A DNA stretch of 64,000 bases from an uncultured Lachnospiraceae bacterium. Lineage in GTDB: Bacteria; Bacillota; Clostridia; Lachnospirales; Lachnospiraceae. Both the position numbers and the translations under genes were made by a program. The notes below the pieces were generated by a model. It was given only the letters and a program-made list of their open reading frames with translations, was not told where the DNA came from and searched no databases. The stretch lies in NCBI GenBank assembly GCA_902774915.1, contig CACYKH010000014.1:1-64000 (forward strand), written 5' to 3'. This document shows, piece by piece, positions 42,741-49,665 of this stretch. Position 1 is the first letter of the stretch, and each line of letters starts with the position of its first letter.

Positions 42741-43682
42741 ATGAACTATATCAACACCCTTAGAGAGGGCGAAAACATAACAGAAACTTACTTCTGTAAA
42801 GATAAGGTTGTAGCTCAGTCAAAAGCTGGAAAAACCTATTATAGCCTGAAGCTTCAGGATAAGACAGGAGTGATCGATGCAAAGATTTGGGACCTTTCAA
42901 ATGCCATCGAACATTTTGAGGCTATGGATTATATAAGAATAAGTGCGCAGGTAACTTCGTTCAATAATGCGCTGCAGTTAAATGTAAAACAGGTGAGAAA
43001 GGCGGAAGAGGGAACCTTTGATGTGGCCGACTATATGCCTGTTTCAGAGTTTAATATTGATGACATGTATAAGGAGCTTCTGGAACTCATCGATACAGTT
43101 CAGGATAAATATCTGAATCAGCTTCTTAAGCTGTTTTTTGTTGAAGATGCAAGCTTTATCAAGGGCTTCAAAAAAAGCAGTGCTGCGAAGAGCATGCATC
43201 ACTCATTTATAGGAGGACTTCTTCAGCACACACTATCAGTTGCAAAGATTTCAGACTTCCTTGCAAGTCAGTATCCAATAATGAATAGAGACCTTCTTGT
43301 GACGGCAGCTATCTGCCATGATATAGGTAAGGTTTATGAGCTGTCTGAGTTTCCTGAAAATGACTATACAGATGCAGGAAATCTTATGGGCCATATTGTA
43401 ATGGGCGCTATGATGATCAGAGATAAGGCAAAGAAGGTACCGGATATTCCGATTGATCTGCTAAATAAACTGGTTCATTGTATACTTGCTCATCACGGAA
43501 AGCTGGAATTTGGTTCTCCAGAAAAACCAAAGATCATAGAAGCTATGGCGCTTTCCTTTGCTGATGATACAGATGCAAAACTGGAGGCTTTTAAAGAGGC
43601 GGTAGAAGGAGACCAGAGTGGTGAGACCTGGCTTCCTTACAATAAGATGTTTGAAACATTTATAAGAAAAACGGACGGTTAA
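42741..43682 (+). CDS. yhaM: YhaM-type 3'-5' exoribonuclease (OB fold plus HD domain)
   Basis: The 313-residue protein has an N-terminal OB-fold (about 1-95, KTYYSLKLQDKTGVIDAKIWD) that binds nucleic acid and a metal-dependent HD domain (about 155-300): H-H in KSMHHSFIGGLLQHTLSV, HD in AAICHDIGKVYEL, later His in LAHHGKLEFGSPEKP and the DD of ALSFADDTDAK. YhaM trims RNA 3' ends and single-stranded DNA in Gram-positives. It is monocistronic, divergent from the TIR gene and followed by a hairpin overlapping its stop codon. Confidence 0.92.
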   Translation: MNYINTLREGENITETYFCKDKVVAQSKAGKTYYSLKLQDKTGVIDAKIWDLSNAIEHFEAMDYIRISAQVTSFNNALQLNVKQVRKAEEGTFDVADYMPVSEFNIDDMYKELLELIDTVQDKYLNQLLKLFFVEDASFIKGFKKSSAAKSMHHSFIGGLLQHTLSVAKISDFLASQYPIMNRDLLVTAAICHDIGKVYELSEFPENDYTDAGNLMGHIVMGAMMIRDKAKKVPDIPIDLLNKLVHCILAHHGKLEFGSPEKPKIIEAMALSFADDTDAKLEAFKEAVEGDQSGETWLPYNKMFETFIRKTDG

Positions 43683-43695
43683 TAAACCGTCCGTT
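43670..43695. terminator. Perfect 11-bp hairpin at the yhaM stop
   Basis: AACGGACGGTT (43670-43680) pairs with AACCGTCCGTT (43685-43695), four-base loop. The plus-strand T-tract is weak, the minus strand has an A/T-rich continuation, so it may serve both convergent genes. Confidence 0.6.
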
Positions 43696-43710
43696 CGTTA
43701 TTTCCAGATA

Positions 43711-44130
43711 TTATTTTCTACTTTGAATGTAGTCGTTAATTCTCTGAACAACTTCATCCTCTGATTCGTTAATTCCGTCAGATGCATTAACTACATTTTC
43801 AAGACCAGCCTGCATATTCTCAAGAGTTTCAACTGAGAGTACATCTAAATACTCTGTAACCTCTTCCCAGGTAATGCTGTGCTTCATGGATAATTCTGAA
43901 ACAGTTTTCATCAGCTCATCTGAAAGATGGAACTGTTTGTTGATTGTTGCAACATTCAGATCAGCTTCCATATACTCGTCAAGAGTAATAGTTCCGTCAC
44001 ATGCGGCAGCATATGTGGAAAGAGCAACTGTTGCAAGGCATACATCTGTAATTGCTCTCTTTTCTTCTAATGAATATTCATCCTTCTCTTTGATATCCAT
44101 TTTATCAATAACTGACTTAAGTAATCCCAT
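43711..44130 (-). CDS. TerB-like small acidic protein
   Basis: This 139-residue cytoplasmic, all-helical, acidic protein has ACDGTITLDEYMEADL near 44-59, resembling the metal-binding loop (ADG-x-I-x-x-x-E) of TerB/tellurite-resistance and DUF533 proteins, followed by helices with TVSELSMKHSITWEEV. Family match is tentative. No ter genes are near. AGGGGAGG precedes ATG. It stands alone between convergent yhaM and the divergent isochorismatase gene. Confidence 0.6.
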   Translation of the reverse strand: MGLLKSVIDKMDIKEKDEYSLEEKRAITDVCLATVALSTYAAACDGTITLDEYMEADLNVATINKQFHLSDELMKTVSELSMKHSITWEEVTEYLDVLSVETLENMQAGLENVVNASDGINESEDEVVQRINDYIQSRK

Positions 44131-44249
44131 ATTAACCTCCCCTTAAAAGATAACAATAAGTTGTTATTTTGATTCGTTGAAATATGTCAACGTTGAATAT
44201 ATAATAGAAATGATTTTTTTATCTGTCAAGGAATATAAGGAGAAAGACC

Positions 44250-44750
44250 ATGAAGAAGACTTTAATTGTAATAGATATGCAGAATGATTTTATTGATGGA
44301 AGCCTTGGAACTGCTGAGGCGGTTGCAATAGTAGATAATGTAAAGAAGAAAATTGAGGAGTATAAGGCGAATGGTGACGAAATAATCTTCACCAGAGATA
44401 CTCATCAGGAAAATTACATGGAAACAAATGAAGGAAAGCATTTGCCAGTTGTTCATTGTATAGAGGGAACTTCAGGCTGGGAGATCAGAGATGTTCTGGA
44501 TACAGAAGGCTGCGAGATCATCAACAAGCCTTCGTTTGGCTATACGGGTTGGAGCGGCTACAGCTTTGAAGAAGTTGAGCTTGTTGGACTTTGTACAGAT
44601 ATTTGTGTTGTTTCTAACGCACTTATCATCAAGGCGCTCTTCCCAGAGATTAGAGTGAGCGTAGACAGTTCATGCTGTGCAGGCGTTACTCCAGAGAGCC
44701 ATGAGGCAGCCCTTACAACCATGAAAATGTGCCAGATTGAAGTGATTTAG
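44250..44750 (+). CDS. Isochorismatase-family hydrolase (nicotinamidase-like)
   Basis: The 166-residue cysteine hydrolase has the catalytic Asp in LIVIDMQNDFIDG (residue about 9), a candidate Lys in CEIINKPSFGYTG and the nucleophilic Cys in VGLCTDICVVSNAL near 118, with THQENY and HCIEGTSGWEI as in nicotinamidases. The likely reaction is nicotinamide to nicotinate in NAD salvage, but the family also cleaves other amides. AAGGAG precedes ATG. Single gene, with the tRNA-Gln promoter immediately after. Confidence 0.8.
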   Translation: MKKTLIVIDMQNDFIDGSLGTAEAVAIVDNVKKKIEEYKANGDEIIFTRDTHQENYMETNEGKHLPVVHCIEGTSGWEIRDVLDTEGCEIINKPSFGYTGWSGYSFEEVELVGLCTDICVVSNALIIKALFPEIRVSVDSSCCAGVTPESHEAALTTMKMCQIEVI

Positions 44751-44790
44751 AACAAAAATCTGCGTATTTAGAAAAAACCTAATAAAATGC

Positions 44791-44819
44791 TTGCATTTTT
44801 TAATATTGTTGTATATAAT
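44791..44819 (+). promoter_or_regulatory. Promoter of tRNA-Gln
   Basis: TTGCAT (44791-44796), 17-bp spacer, TATAAT (44814-44819). Confidence 0.8.
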
Positions 44820-44821
44820 AA

Positions 44822-44850
44822 CCCTTGCGCTGTGAAAAATGGCGCAAGGG
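44822..44850 (+). other. Leader hairpin before tRNA-Gln
   Basis: CCCTTGCGC (44822-44830) pairs perfectly with GCGCAAGGG (44842-44850), right at the predicted transcript start and without a T-run. It would sit in the 5' leader of the tRNA precursor. Confidence 0.5.
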
Positions 44851-44860
44851 AATTAAATAT

Positions 44861-44932
44861 AGGGGTATCGCCAAATGGTAAGGCAACGGACTCTGACTCC
44901 GTCATTTCTAGGTTCGAATCCTAGTACCCCTG
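44861..44932 (+). tRNA. tRNA-Gln (CUG)
   Basis: Acceptor AGGGGTA pairs with TACCCCT, discriminator G. Anticodon stem ACGGA/TCCGT encloses CTCTGAC, anticodon CUG. 72 nt. Its 3' 24 bases begin the left copy of the island repeat. Confidence 0.95.
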
Positions 44933-44977
44933 CTTGAAAGGTCTTAGTGGATAATTGAAACTAAGACCTTTTTTGTT
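44909..44977 (+). repeat. Left 69-bp direct repeat of the tRNA-Gln island
   Basis: From the tRNA T-arm through its terminator, 68 of 69 bases are identical to 46973-47041 (only C44933/A differs). The tRNA is complete on this side. Confidence 0.95.
44939..44974 (+). terminator. Terminator of tRNA-Gln
   Basis: AGGTCTTAGT (44939-44948) pairs with ACTAAGACCT (44960-44969), then T6. The same hairpin recurs in the right repeat. Confidence 0.9.
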
Positions 44978-45001
44978 GACTTTAGCTGCCATATAGGATA
45001 A

Positions 45002-45019
45002 AATACGAAAAAACGTATT
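45002..45019. promoter_or_regulatory. Island operator 1
   Basis: AATACG-N6-CGTATT, perfect 6-bp arms, 24 bp before the first island gene. A near-identical site lies before the third gene (45895-45912). Probable target of the island's XRE regulator. Confidence 0.5.
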
Positions 45020-45043
45020 AGAATTCGAAAAGGAGGCTATAAG

Positions 45044-45400
45044 ATGAGTTGTCATGATATAGGCGGAGGTATGAATTATGTATCGATTAAAGTGTTGGAG
45101 CTGTATAAAAGCGGGATGATCAGTAAGGAGGCTGCTATTCAATTAGTTCATGCTTGTCGAAAAGGGGTTCACTGGTGTGACGGAAATGAATATGAAGCTT
45201 TCGAGGGATTAATAGATGAGGGTATTTGTGGCTTGTGTTTTGAAAAATATGACGAGCTTACTAATATTTATGATAACGATATAGAGCATCCTGGTCGTTA
45301 TGAAGTGTTTAAAGATTATGATGATTCTGCGGCTCATTTTTTTCTATGTGATAAATGTAAAGCCAAGGTAATTGATGCATATCGCAAAAAGAATCAATAA
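45044..45400 (+). CDS. Cys-rich small island protein
   Basis: The 118-residue acidic protein is not assigned to a family. Its C-terminal half has paired cysteines, GICGLCFEKYDEL near 67-79 and LCDKCKAKVID near 103-113, forming a likely CxxC-x~30-CxxC zinc-binding module; further Cys lie at HACRKGVHWCDG. Residues 10-40 are helical (SIKVLELYKSGMISKEAAIQL). No membrane segment. AAAGGAGG lies seven bases before ATG. It is first of the three island genes and has its own upstream operator-like repeat. Confidence 0.75.
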   Translation: MSCHDIGGGMNYVSIKVLELYKSGMISKEAAIQLVHACRKGVHWCDGNEYEAFEGLIDEGICGLCFEKYDELTNIYDNDIEHPGRYEVFKDYDDSAAHFFLCDKCKAKVIDAYRKKNQ

Positions 45401-45435
45401 TCAGTTTACGTCATAGGTAGTTATTGCGTTTAGTA

Positions 45436-45464
45436 TTGAACTATTATATCAATACTTTTATAAT
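45436..45464 (+). promoter_or_regulatory. Promoter of the XRE regulator
   Basis: TTGAAC (45436-45441), 17-bp spacer, TATAAT (45459-45464). Confidence 0.7.
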
Positions 45465-45496
45465 GTACTTATTTATTTGATATGAGGATAAGTACA
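45464..45496. promoter_or_regulatory. Inverted repeat from -10 to start codon of the XRE gene
   Basis: TGTACTTAT (45464-45472) and ATAAGTACA (45488-45496) form perfect 9-bp arms with the GAGG ribosome binding site in the 15-base loop and the A of the ATG in the stem. It could be an autoregulatory operator or an RNA hairpin affecting translation. Confidence 0.5.
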
Positions 45497-45855
45497 TGGT
45501 TATTAGTGATAGAGTATTTGAATTATTAAAGGAAAAGGGGATGTCTCAAAAAGAGTTTTCTGAAAGAACGGGAATTCCTCAAAGTACGATAAGCGATTGG
45601 AAAAGAAAAAATGTCAATCCTGCTTCTGATAAAATAATGATTATATGTGAGGTTTTGGAAATAAGCCCAAGTGCGCTGTTATCTGGAATAGGTGATGATA
45701 CTTACGTTACTCCTGAGCATATGATAATTGATAAAGAGGGGGTTGAATATCAATTAGTCAATGGTTTTCGAGAACTGGATGAAAAAAGAAAAGAACGCCT
45801 TATAGGTTATTTGGAAGCCTTACAGGAGCATCTAAAGAATAAAGATAACACATAA
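45496..45855 (+). CDS. XRE-family transcriptional regulator
   Basis: The 119-residue protein has an N-terminal cI/Cro-type helix-turn-helix (about 5-60: VFELLKEKGMSQKEFSERTG, then IPQSTISDWKRKNVNPASDKI) and a helical C-terminal region ending in EKRKERLIGYLEALQEHL, probably for dimerisation. Such regulators commonly repress accessory genes and themselves. GAGG lies eight bases before ATG, inside an inverted repeat. A short hairpin terminator follows. Shared operators before the first and third island genes make it the likely island regulator. Confidence 0.88.
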   Translation: MVISDRVFELLKEKGMSQKEFSERTGIPQSTISDWKRKNVNPASDKIMIICEVLEISPSALLSGIGDDTYVTPEHMIIDKEGVEYQLVNGFRELDEKRKERLIGYLEALQEHLKNKDNT

Positions 45856-45858
45856 TAG

Positions 45859-45880
45859 AACAGGTTTAAAAACCTGTTTT
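45859..45880 (+). terminator. Terminator after the XRE gene
   Basis: AACAGGTTT (45859-45867) pairs with AAACCTGTT (45870-45878), followed by TT and AT-rich sequence. Confidence 0.6.
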
Positions 45881-45894
45881 ATTATTACACACAC

Positions 45895-45920
45895 AATACG
45901 CATAATCGTATAATTATACG
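45895..45920. promoter_or_regulatory. Island operator 2
   Basis: AATACG-N6-CGTATA (45895-45912) matches operator 1 with one change, and overlaps a perfect 14-bp palindrome CGTATAATTATACG (45907-45920). It lies 40 bp before the Rpn-like gene. Confidence 0.5.
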
Positions 45921-45960
45921 TTTATACAATAAGCTATAATTTGGAAAAGGAGGGAGAAGT

Positions 45961-46914
45961 ATGAAAGTGCAAAATGTATTAGCAAATAGAATAGATACAG
46001 CTGGAGAGATGATTTCTTATGATGAAGCATGTAAACAAGTTCTTGCAAATAAGATTATTCTTGCATGGATAATAAAAGGTTGCATTCAAGAGTATAATGA
46101 TTATAGTATTAAAGAAATAGCTGATAGATTTATTGAAGGGGACCCAGAAATATCTAAAGCGGCTGTACATATTGATGAAATAGCTGAATTTATTACTGGA
46201 ATGAATAATGAAAGCGCTACAATGAAAGAAGGCACGACTACATATGATATTAAATTTCGTGCTCTTTTGCCAGAAATGGATGAAGTGCTTGATATGATCA
46301 TTAATGTAGAGGCGCAGAATGACTTCTATCCCGGTTATCCTATTGTTAAAAGAGGAATATACTATGCTTGTAGAATGATTTCAGAACAGTATGGCACAGT
46401 ATTTACAAAGTCAGAATATAATAAGATAAAAAAGGTTGCAAGCATATGGATTTGTCCGAATCCGCCAGAATATAGAAGGAATACTATTACTGGTTATAAA
46501 ATGGGCGAACATGGGATAATCGGTTCAGTTCAGGAAAAAGAGAGTAATTATGATTTATTAAAAGTAATTATTGTATGTCTTGGGGGAGAAGATAAGGAAG
46601 GATATAATGGTGTGTTAAGGATGCTAGATGTTCTTCTGTCTCAAGATACAGAACCATCAACGAAGAAAAAGATATTGCAAGAAGAATTTGGCATTCCGAT
46701 GACTACAAAATTGGAAGGAGATGTAGATACTATGTGTAATTTAAGTAAAGGCGTATATGAAAAGGGAATAGATAAAGCAAGTGTTGAGTCTATCATTAAT
46801 CTTATGGATAGTACAGGGTGGGATGTTGATATGAGTATGGATAAATTAAAGATTCCATCAGAAAAAAGAGACCTATACAAAGCTGCTGTTGAAGCTGAGC
46901 TTCAACTGGCATAA
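45961..46914 (+). CDS. Rpn/PD-(D/E)XK nuclease-family protein
   Basis: The 317-residue protein resembles the PD-(D/E)XK 'transposase-like' proteins frequent in clostridia. The nuclease core is TTYDIKFRALLP near 92-103 (Asp) followed by IINVEAQNDFYPGYPIVKRGIYYACRMIS near 112-140 (E-x-Q in place of E-x-K, as in Rpn). Later come WICPNPP near 170, LLKVIIVCLGG, a helical part and EEFGIPMTTKLEGDVDTMCNLSKGVYEKGI, a typical C-terminal signature. Rpn proteins stimulate recA-independent recombination by DNA cleavage. AAGGAGGGAG precedes ATG. Activity with Q for K needs testing. Confidence 0.7.
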   Translation: MKVQNVLANRIDTAGEMISYDEACKQVLANKIILAWIIKGCIQEYNDYSIKEIADRFIEGDPEISKAAVHIDEIAEFITGMNNESATMKEGTTTYDIKFRALLPEMDEVLDMIINVEAQNDFYPGYPIVKRGIYYACRMISEQYGTVFTKSEYNKIKKVASIWICPNPPEYRRNTITGYKMGEHGIIGSVQEKESNYDLLKVIIVCLGGEDKEGYNGVLRMLDVLLSQDTEPSTKKKILQEEFGIPMTTKLEGDVDTMCNLSKGVYEKGIDKASVESIINLMDSTGWDVDMSMDKLKIPSEKRDLYKAAVEAELQLA

Positions 46915-46972
46915 TTACAAATAATCGTATTACCACATAAATTAGCATAATAGTAAGGGATATTGGAAAGAA

Positions 46973-47041
46973 TAGGTTCGAATCCTAGTACCCCTGATTG
47001 AAAGGTCTTAGTGGATAATTGAAACTAAGACCTTTTTTGTT
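46973..47041 (+). repeat. Right 69-bp direct repeat of the tRNA-Gln island
   Basis: Contains the last 24 bases of tRNA-Gln and the complete terminator, without the 5' part of the tRNA. It marks the right end of the island. Confidence 0.95.
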
Positions 47042-47053
47042 TATGTCGCAAAA

Positions 47054-47184
47054 TTGTCACGAAAATTATACAATAATCGTGACAAAGTCGGATGGCATTA
47101 CCTTTTGAAAAATGACAAAGTTGGGTGATACTATCCTTTGAAAAATGACAATACTTACCGTGTTTACCCCTTGAAAAATGACAA
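47054..47184. repeat. 33-bp-phased TGACAA array upstream of the ATPase gene
   Basis: TGACAA starts at 47080, 47113, 47146 and 47179, exactly 33 bp apart. The last three lie in the 14-mer TTGAAAAATGACAA (47105-47118, 47138-47151, 47171-47184). An inverted half-site makes TTGTCACGA (47054-47062)/TCGTGACAA (47077-47085), perfect 9-bp arms. It ends 36 bp before the ATPase ATG and fills most of the 180 bp after the island. Probably a multi-site operator. Confidence 0.75.
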
Positions 47185-47220
47185 AACTCTTCGTATAATA
47201 TATGTACATGGAGGTGGAAA

Positions 47221-48627
47221 ATGCTTAAAAGAACTATTTGGAACAGCTTAATAGGCTGGAAAAGACGAGAACATCATCCATTGGTCATCAAGGGTCTAAG
47301 GCAGATAGGAAAAACATATATCGTCCGTCGATTCGGTGAGGAGTTTTACGACAACTGTGTATACATAGATTTAAGAGCCAATACCAATGTTCATTATGCA
47401 TTTGATGGCGATTTCGATGTTGATCAAATGGTTTTATCAATTTCTGCTGTTATTAGAGATGCAAGATTTATTCCCGGAAAGACATTAATCATTTTGGATG
47501 AAATACAGGATTGTCCTAATGCAAGAAGCTCGCTCAAATATTGGGATATAGATGGAAGATATGATGTAATAGCAACAGGCAGTTTTCTTGGGGTAAAGGG
47601 CTTTCGAACGCCGTATACACGAGGTATTCCTGTAGGATATGAGGAACAGATTACAATGTTCCCATTAACATTTAAGGAATTTATTATTAATTCCGGTCTC
47701 AATACTGAAGTTATTGAGTATGTTAAAAATTCACTAAAGGATTTAAAGCCAATTGACAAAACAATTCATGAGAGCATGCGTTCGTTGTATTTACAATACC
47801 TTATTGTAGGGGGGATGCCTGAGGTTGTAAATGTCTATTTAGAAACTCATGATCTAAATGCGGTGAGAACAATTCAGAGAACGGTATTAAGCTCAATAAA
47901 GGATGATTTTGGAAGATATAAGAATGCTCAAGGCAATGATGCTGTAAATGAAGTATTAAAATTAAGGGCTGAAGCCTGCTTGGAATCATTACCGACTCAG
48001 CTGGCGAAGAATTATAAGAAGTTTCAGTATAGTTTAGTAAATGTGAAGGGTCATTCTCCTGAAAAAGCAGACGGGTTGCAGTATATTGAAGATGTGGGGA
48101 TTGTAGTAAAGTCTTACAACACAAGAGAAATATCTTTTCCTTTGGAAGGTGTTAAGATACCATCGGAATTTAAGGTCTTTTATATTGATACGGGACTTCT
48201 CGTTTCTCAGTTGGGGGATGAGGTTCCACAAGAGATACTCAAAGGAAATATCAGTTCTTACAAGGGTGCCATTGCTGAAAATATGGTTGCATCTGCGTTT
48301 GCTGCTAACGGAATTGCTCTTTATTACTTTCATGCTCCAAGTGGGTCTCCTGAATTAGATTTTCTGTTTGAAAAAAACGGAGAAGTAAATATTGTTGAAT
48401 GCAAAGCATCTAATGATAGAGCTACAAGTATGAAATTCGTTATTGCAAATCAAAAGAAATACGGAAAACATTCTGCAGTAAAATTTGCTGATACAAATGT
48501 TGGTGGAGGAGAGGGATTCATCACTTTACCATTATATGCAGTAGGCTTGATTGAACTGAATAATGAACAAAGAATAGTTGACACGATTGATTTGAGTAAT
48601 CTAAAGGTGCCAACGGATGTTTCTTAA
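47221..48627 (+). CDS. AAA_14/DUF4143 family ATPase
   Basis: The 468-residue protein has Walker A GLRQIGKT at 25-32, Walker B LIILDEIQD at 89-97 and an ATGSFLGVK sensor segment near 118-126. The DUF4143 part (about 190-400) ends in a PD-(D/E)XK-like strand set, SPELDFLFE then VNIVECKAS (about 378-398). The family is common in anaerobes and archaea, and its function is unsettled; defence, transport of nucleoprotein and toxin-like roles have been discussed. GGAGG lies six bases before ATG. Single gene with its own array and terminator. Confidence 0.88.
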   Translation: MLKRTIWNSLIGWKRREHHPLVIKGLRQIGKTYIVRRFGEEFYDNCVYIDLRANTNVHYAFDGDFDVDQMVLSISAVIRDARFIPGKTLIILDEIQDCPNARSSLKYWDIDGRYDVIATGSFLGVKGFRTPYTRGIPVGYEEQITMFPLTFKEFIINSGLNTEVIEYVKNSLKDLKPIDKTIHESMRSLYLQYLIVGGMPEVVNVYLETHDLNAVRTIQRTVLSSIKDDFGRYKNAQGNDAVNEVLKLRAEACLESLPTQLAKNYKKFQYSLVNVKGHSPEKADGLQYIEDVGIVVKSYNTREISFPLEGVKIPSEFKVFYIDTGLLVSQLGDEVPQEILKGNISSYKGAIAENMVASAFAANGIALYYFHAPSGSPELDFLFEKNGEVNIVECKASNDRATSMKFVIANQKKYGKHSAVKFADTNVGGGEGFITLPLYAVGLIELNNEQRIVDTIDLSNLKVPTDVS

Positions 48628-48657
48628 TTTCATCGAAAGACAAAATCCCAGATAAAA

Positions 48658-48689
48658 AACCTCGGTAGTTTTAACTGCCGAGGTTTTTT
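48658..48689 (+). terminator. Terminator after the ATPase gene
   Basis: AACCTCGG (48658-48665) pairs with CCGAGGTT (48678-48685), extended by an inner AGTT/AACT stem, then T6. Confidence 0.92.
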
Positions 48690-48789
48690 GGTTTTTGCAT
48701 TTTCGTTTTCCATTGGTTCTATTTTAGCTATGCATAGTGGAATAATCAAGAAGATAAAATACAAAAGTAATATAGCGCTGAATGAATAA

Positions 48790-48857
48790 TGTGACTTTAG
48801 TCATATTCGAAAAGTGCCTTTATTCACTACAAAAGGAAAGTTGTGAATTATATAATG
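48790..48857 (+). promoter_or_regulatory. Operator and promoter of the ABC/two-component operon
   Basis: The inverted repeat ATGTGACT-TT-AGTCATAT (48790-48807, seven of eight arm bases paired) lies upstream of a TATAAT (48852-48857) with no good -35, as expected for an activated promoter. Its centre is about 65 bp before the probable start site, suited to the NarL-type regulator encoded in this operon. The rest of the 284-bp gap is AT-rich with nothing else recognised. Confidence 0.45.
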
Positions 48858-48911
48858 AGCGTGTCAGATGGAGATAGGGTTCTCCGGAAAAAATAAAATG
48901 GAGAGAAAAAG

Positions 48912-49664
48912 ATGGGAACAATTTTAAAGACAAAAGATCTTACAAAGAAATATGACAACAAAGTGGTAGTTGATAATCTGAATATTGAAATTCAGGAAGG
49001 AGAAATCTTCGGACTCCTTGGTCCAAACGGAGCGGGCAAGAGTACAACGATGAATATGATTTGCGGAATTGTTCGTCCAACTCTTGGAGATGTAGAGTTT
49101 ATGGAAAAGGACTTCCTAAAGAATAGAAAGAAGCTGATTGAGAATCTGGGGTATATCCCACAGGAACTTGCAATCCACGGTAATCTGAAGGCCTGGGAAA
49201 ATGTAGAGCTTTTTACTTCTCTTTACGGAATCAAAGGTGCAGAGCTTAAAGAAAGAATTGATGAGTCTCTTGAATATGTAGGACTTCTGGATAAGAGAAA
49301 TGAATATGCAAAAACATTTTCCGGTGGTATGAAGAGAAGACTTAACATTGCATGTGCCATTGGTCATCATCCAAAGCTTCTTATCTTCGATGAGCCTACA
49401 GTTGGAATTGATCCACAGTCAAGAAACTTCATTCTGGATAAGATTAAAATGTCCAATAAAAATGGTGCAACAGTAATCTATACCAGCCATTACATGGAAG
49501 AGGTTGAGGCCATATGTACTCGAATCGCAATAATGGATAATGGAAAGGTTATAGCAACTGGAACAAGCGAAGAACTTAAGAAGATGGTTACTGATGATAC
49601 ATCATCAATCACACTTGAAGAAGTCTTCCTTACAATGACAGGAAAGAAACTGAGGGATTATTAA
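48912..49664 (+). CDS. ABC transporter ATPase (LnrL-like)
   Basis: The 250-residue ATPase has Walker A LLGPNGAGKSTTMNM near 35-49, Q-loop IPQEL near 80, signature FSGGMKRRLNIA near 136-147, Walker B LLIFDEPTVGIDPQSR near 156-171 and switch His in YTSHYMEEV. It is the DrrA/CcmA type that drives drug or lipid export with ABC-2 permeases. The cluster ATPase, two permeases, sensor kinase, NarL regulator matches Bacillus lnrLMN-lnrJK, which confers resistance to linearmycins and other polyenes. GGAGAG precedes ATG. One base separates it from the next gene. Confidence 0.92.
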   Translation: MGTILKTKDLTKKYDNKVVVDNLNIEIQEGEIFGLLGPNGAGKSTTMNMICGIVRPTLGDVEFMEKDFLKNRKKLIENLGYIPQELAIHGNLKAWENVELFTSLYGIKGAELKERIDESLEYVGLLDKRNEYAKTFSGGMKRRLNIACAIGHHPKLLIFDEPTVGIDPQSRNFILDKIKMSNKNGATVIYTSHYMEEVEAICTRIAIMDNGKVIATGTSEELKKMVTDDTSSITLEEVFLTMTGKKLRDY

Positions 49665-49665
49665 A

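Larger units (their letters stand above)
44909..47041. mobile_element. Integrase-free 2.1-kb genomic island at tRNA-Gln
   Basis: Two 69-bp direct repeats of the tRNA 3' end and terminator flank three co-directional genes: a Cys-rich small protein, an XRE regulator and an Rpn-like protein. This is the structure left by tyrosine-integrase insertion at a tRNA, but no integrase or excisionase gene is inside. The interior is more AT-rich than the flanking core genes. It could be a satellite moved by another element's integrase, or a remnant after internal deletion. Confidence 0.8.

Noticed and set aside
47054-47184. CRISPR-like array
   Set aside because: Only three 14-bp identical units, the intervening sequences are partly similar, and there are no cas genes. 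An operator array fits better.
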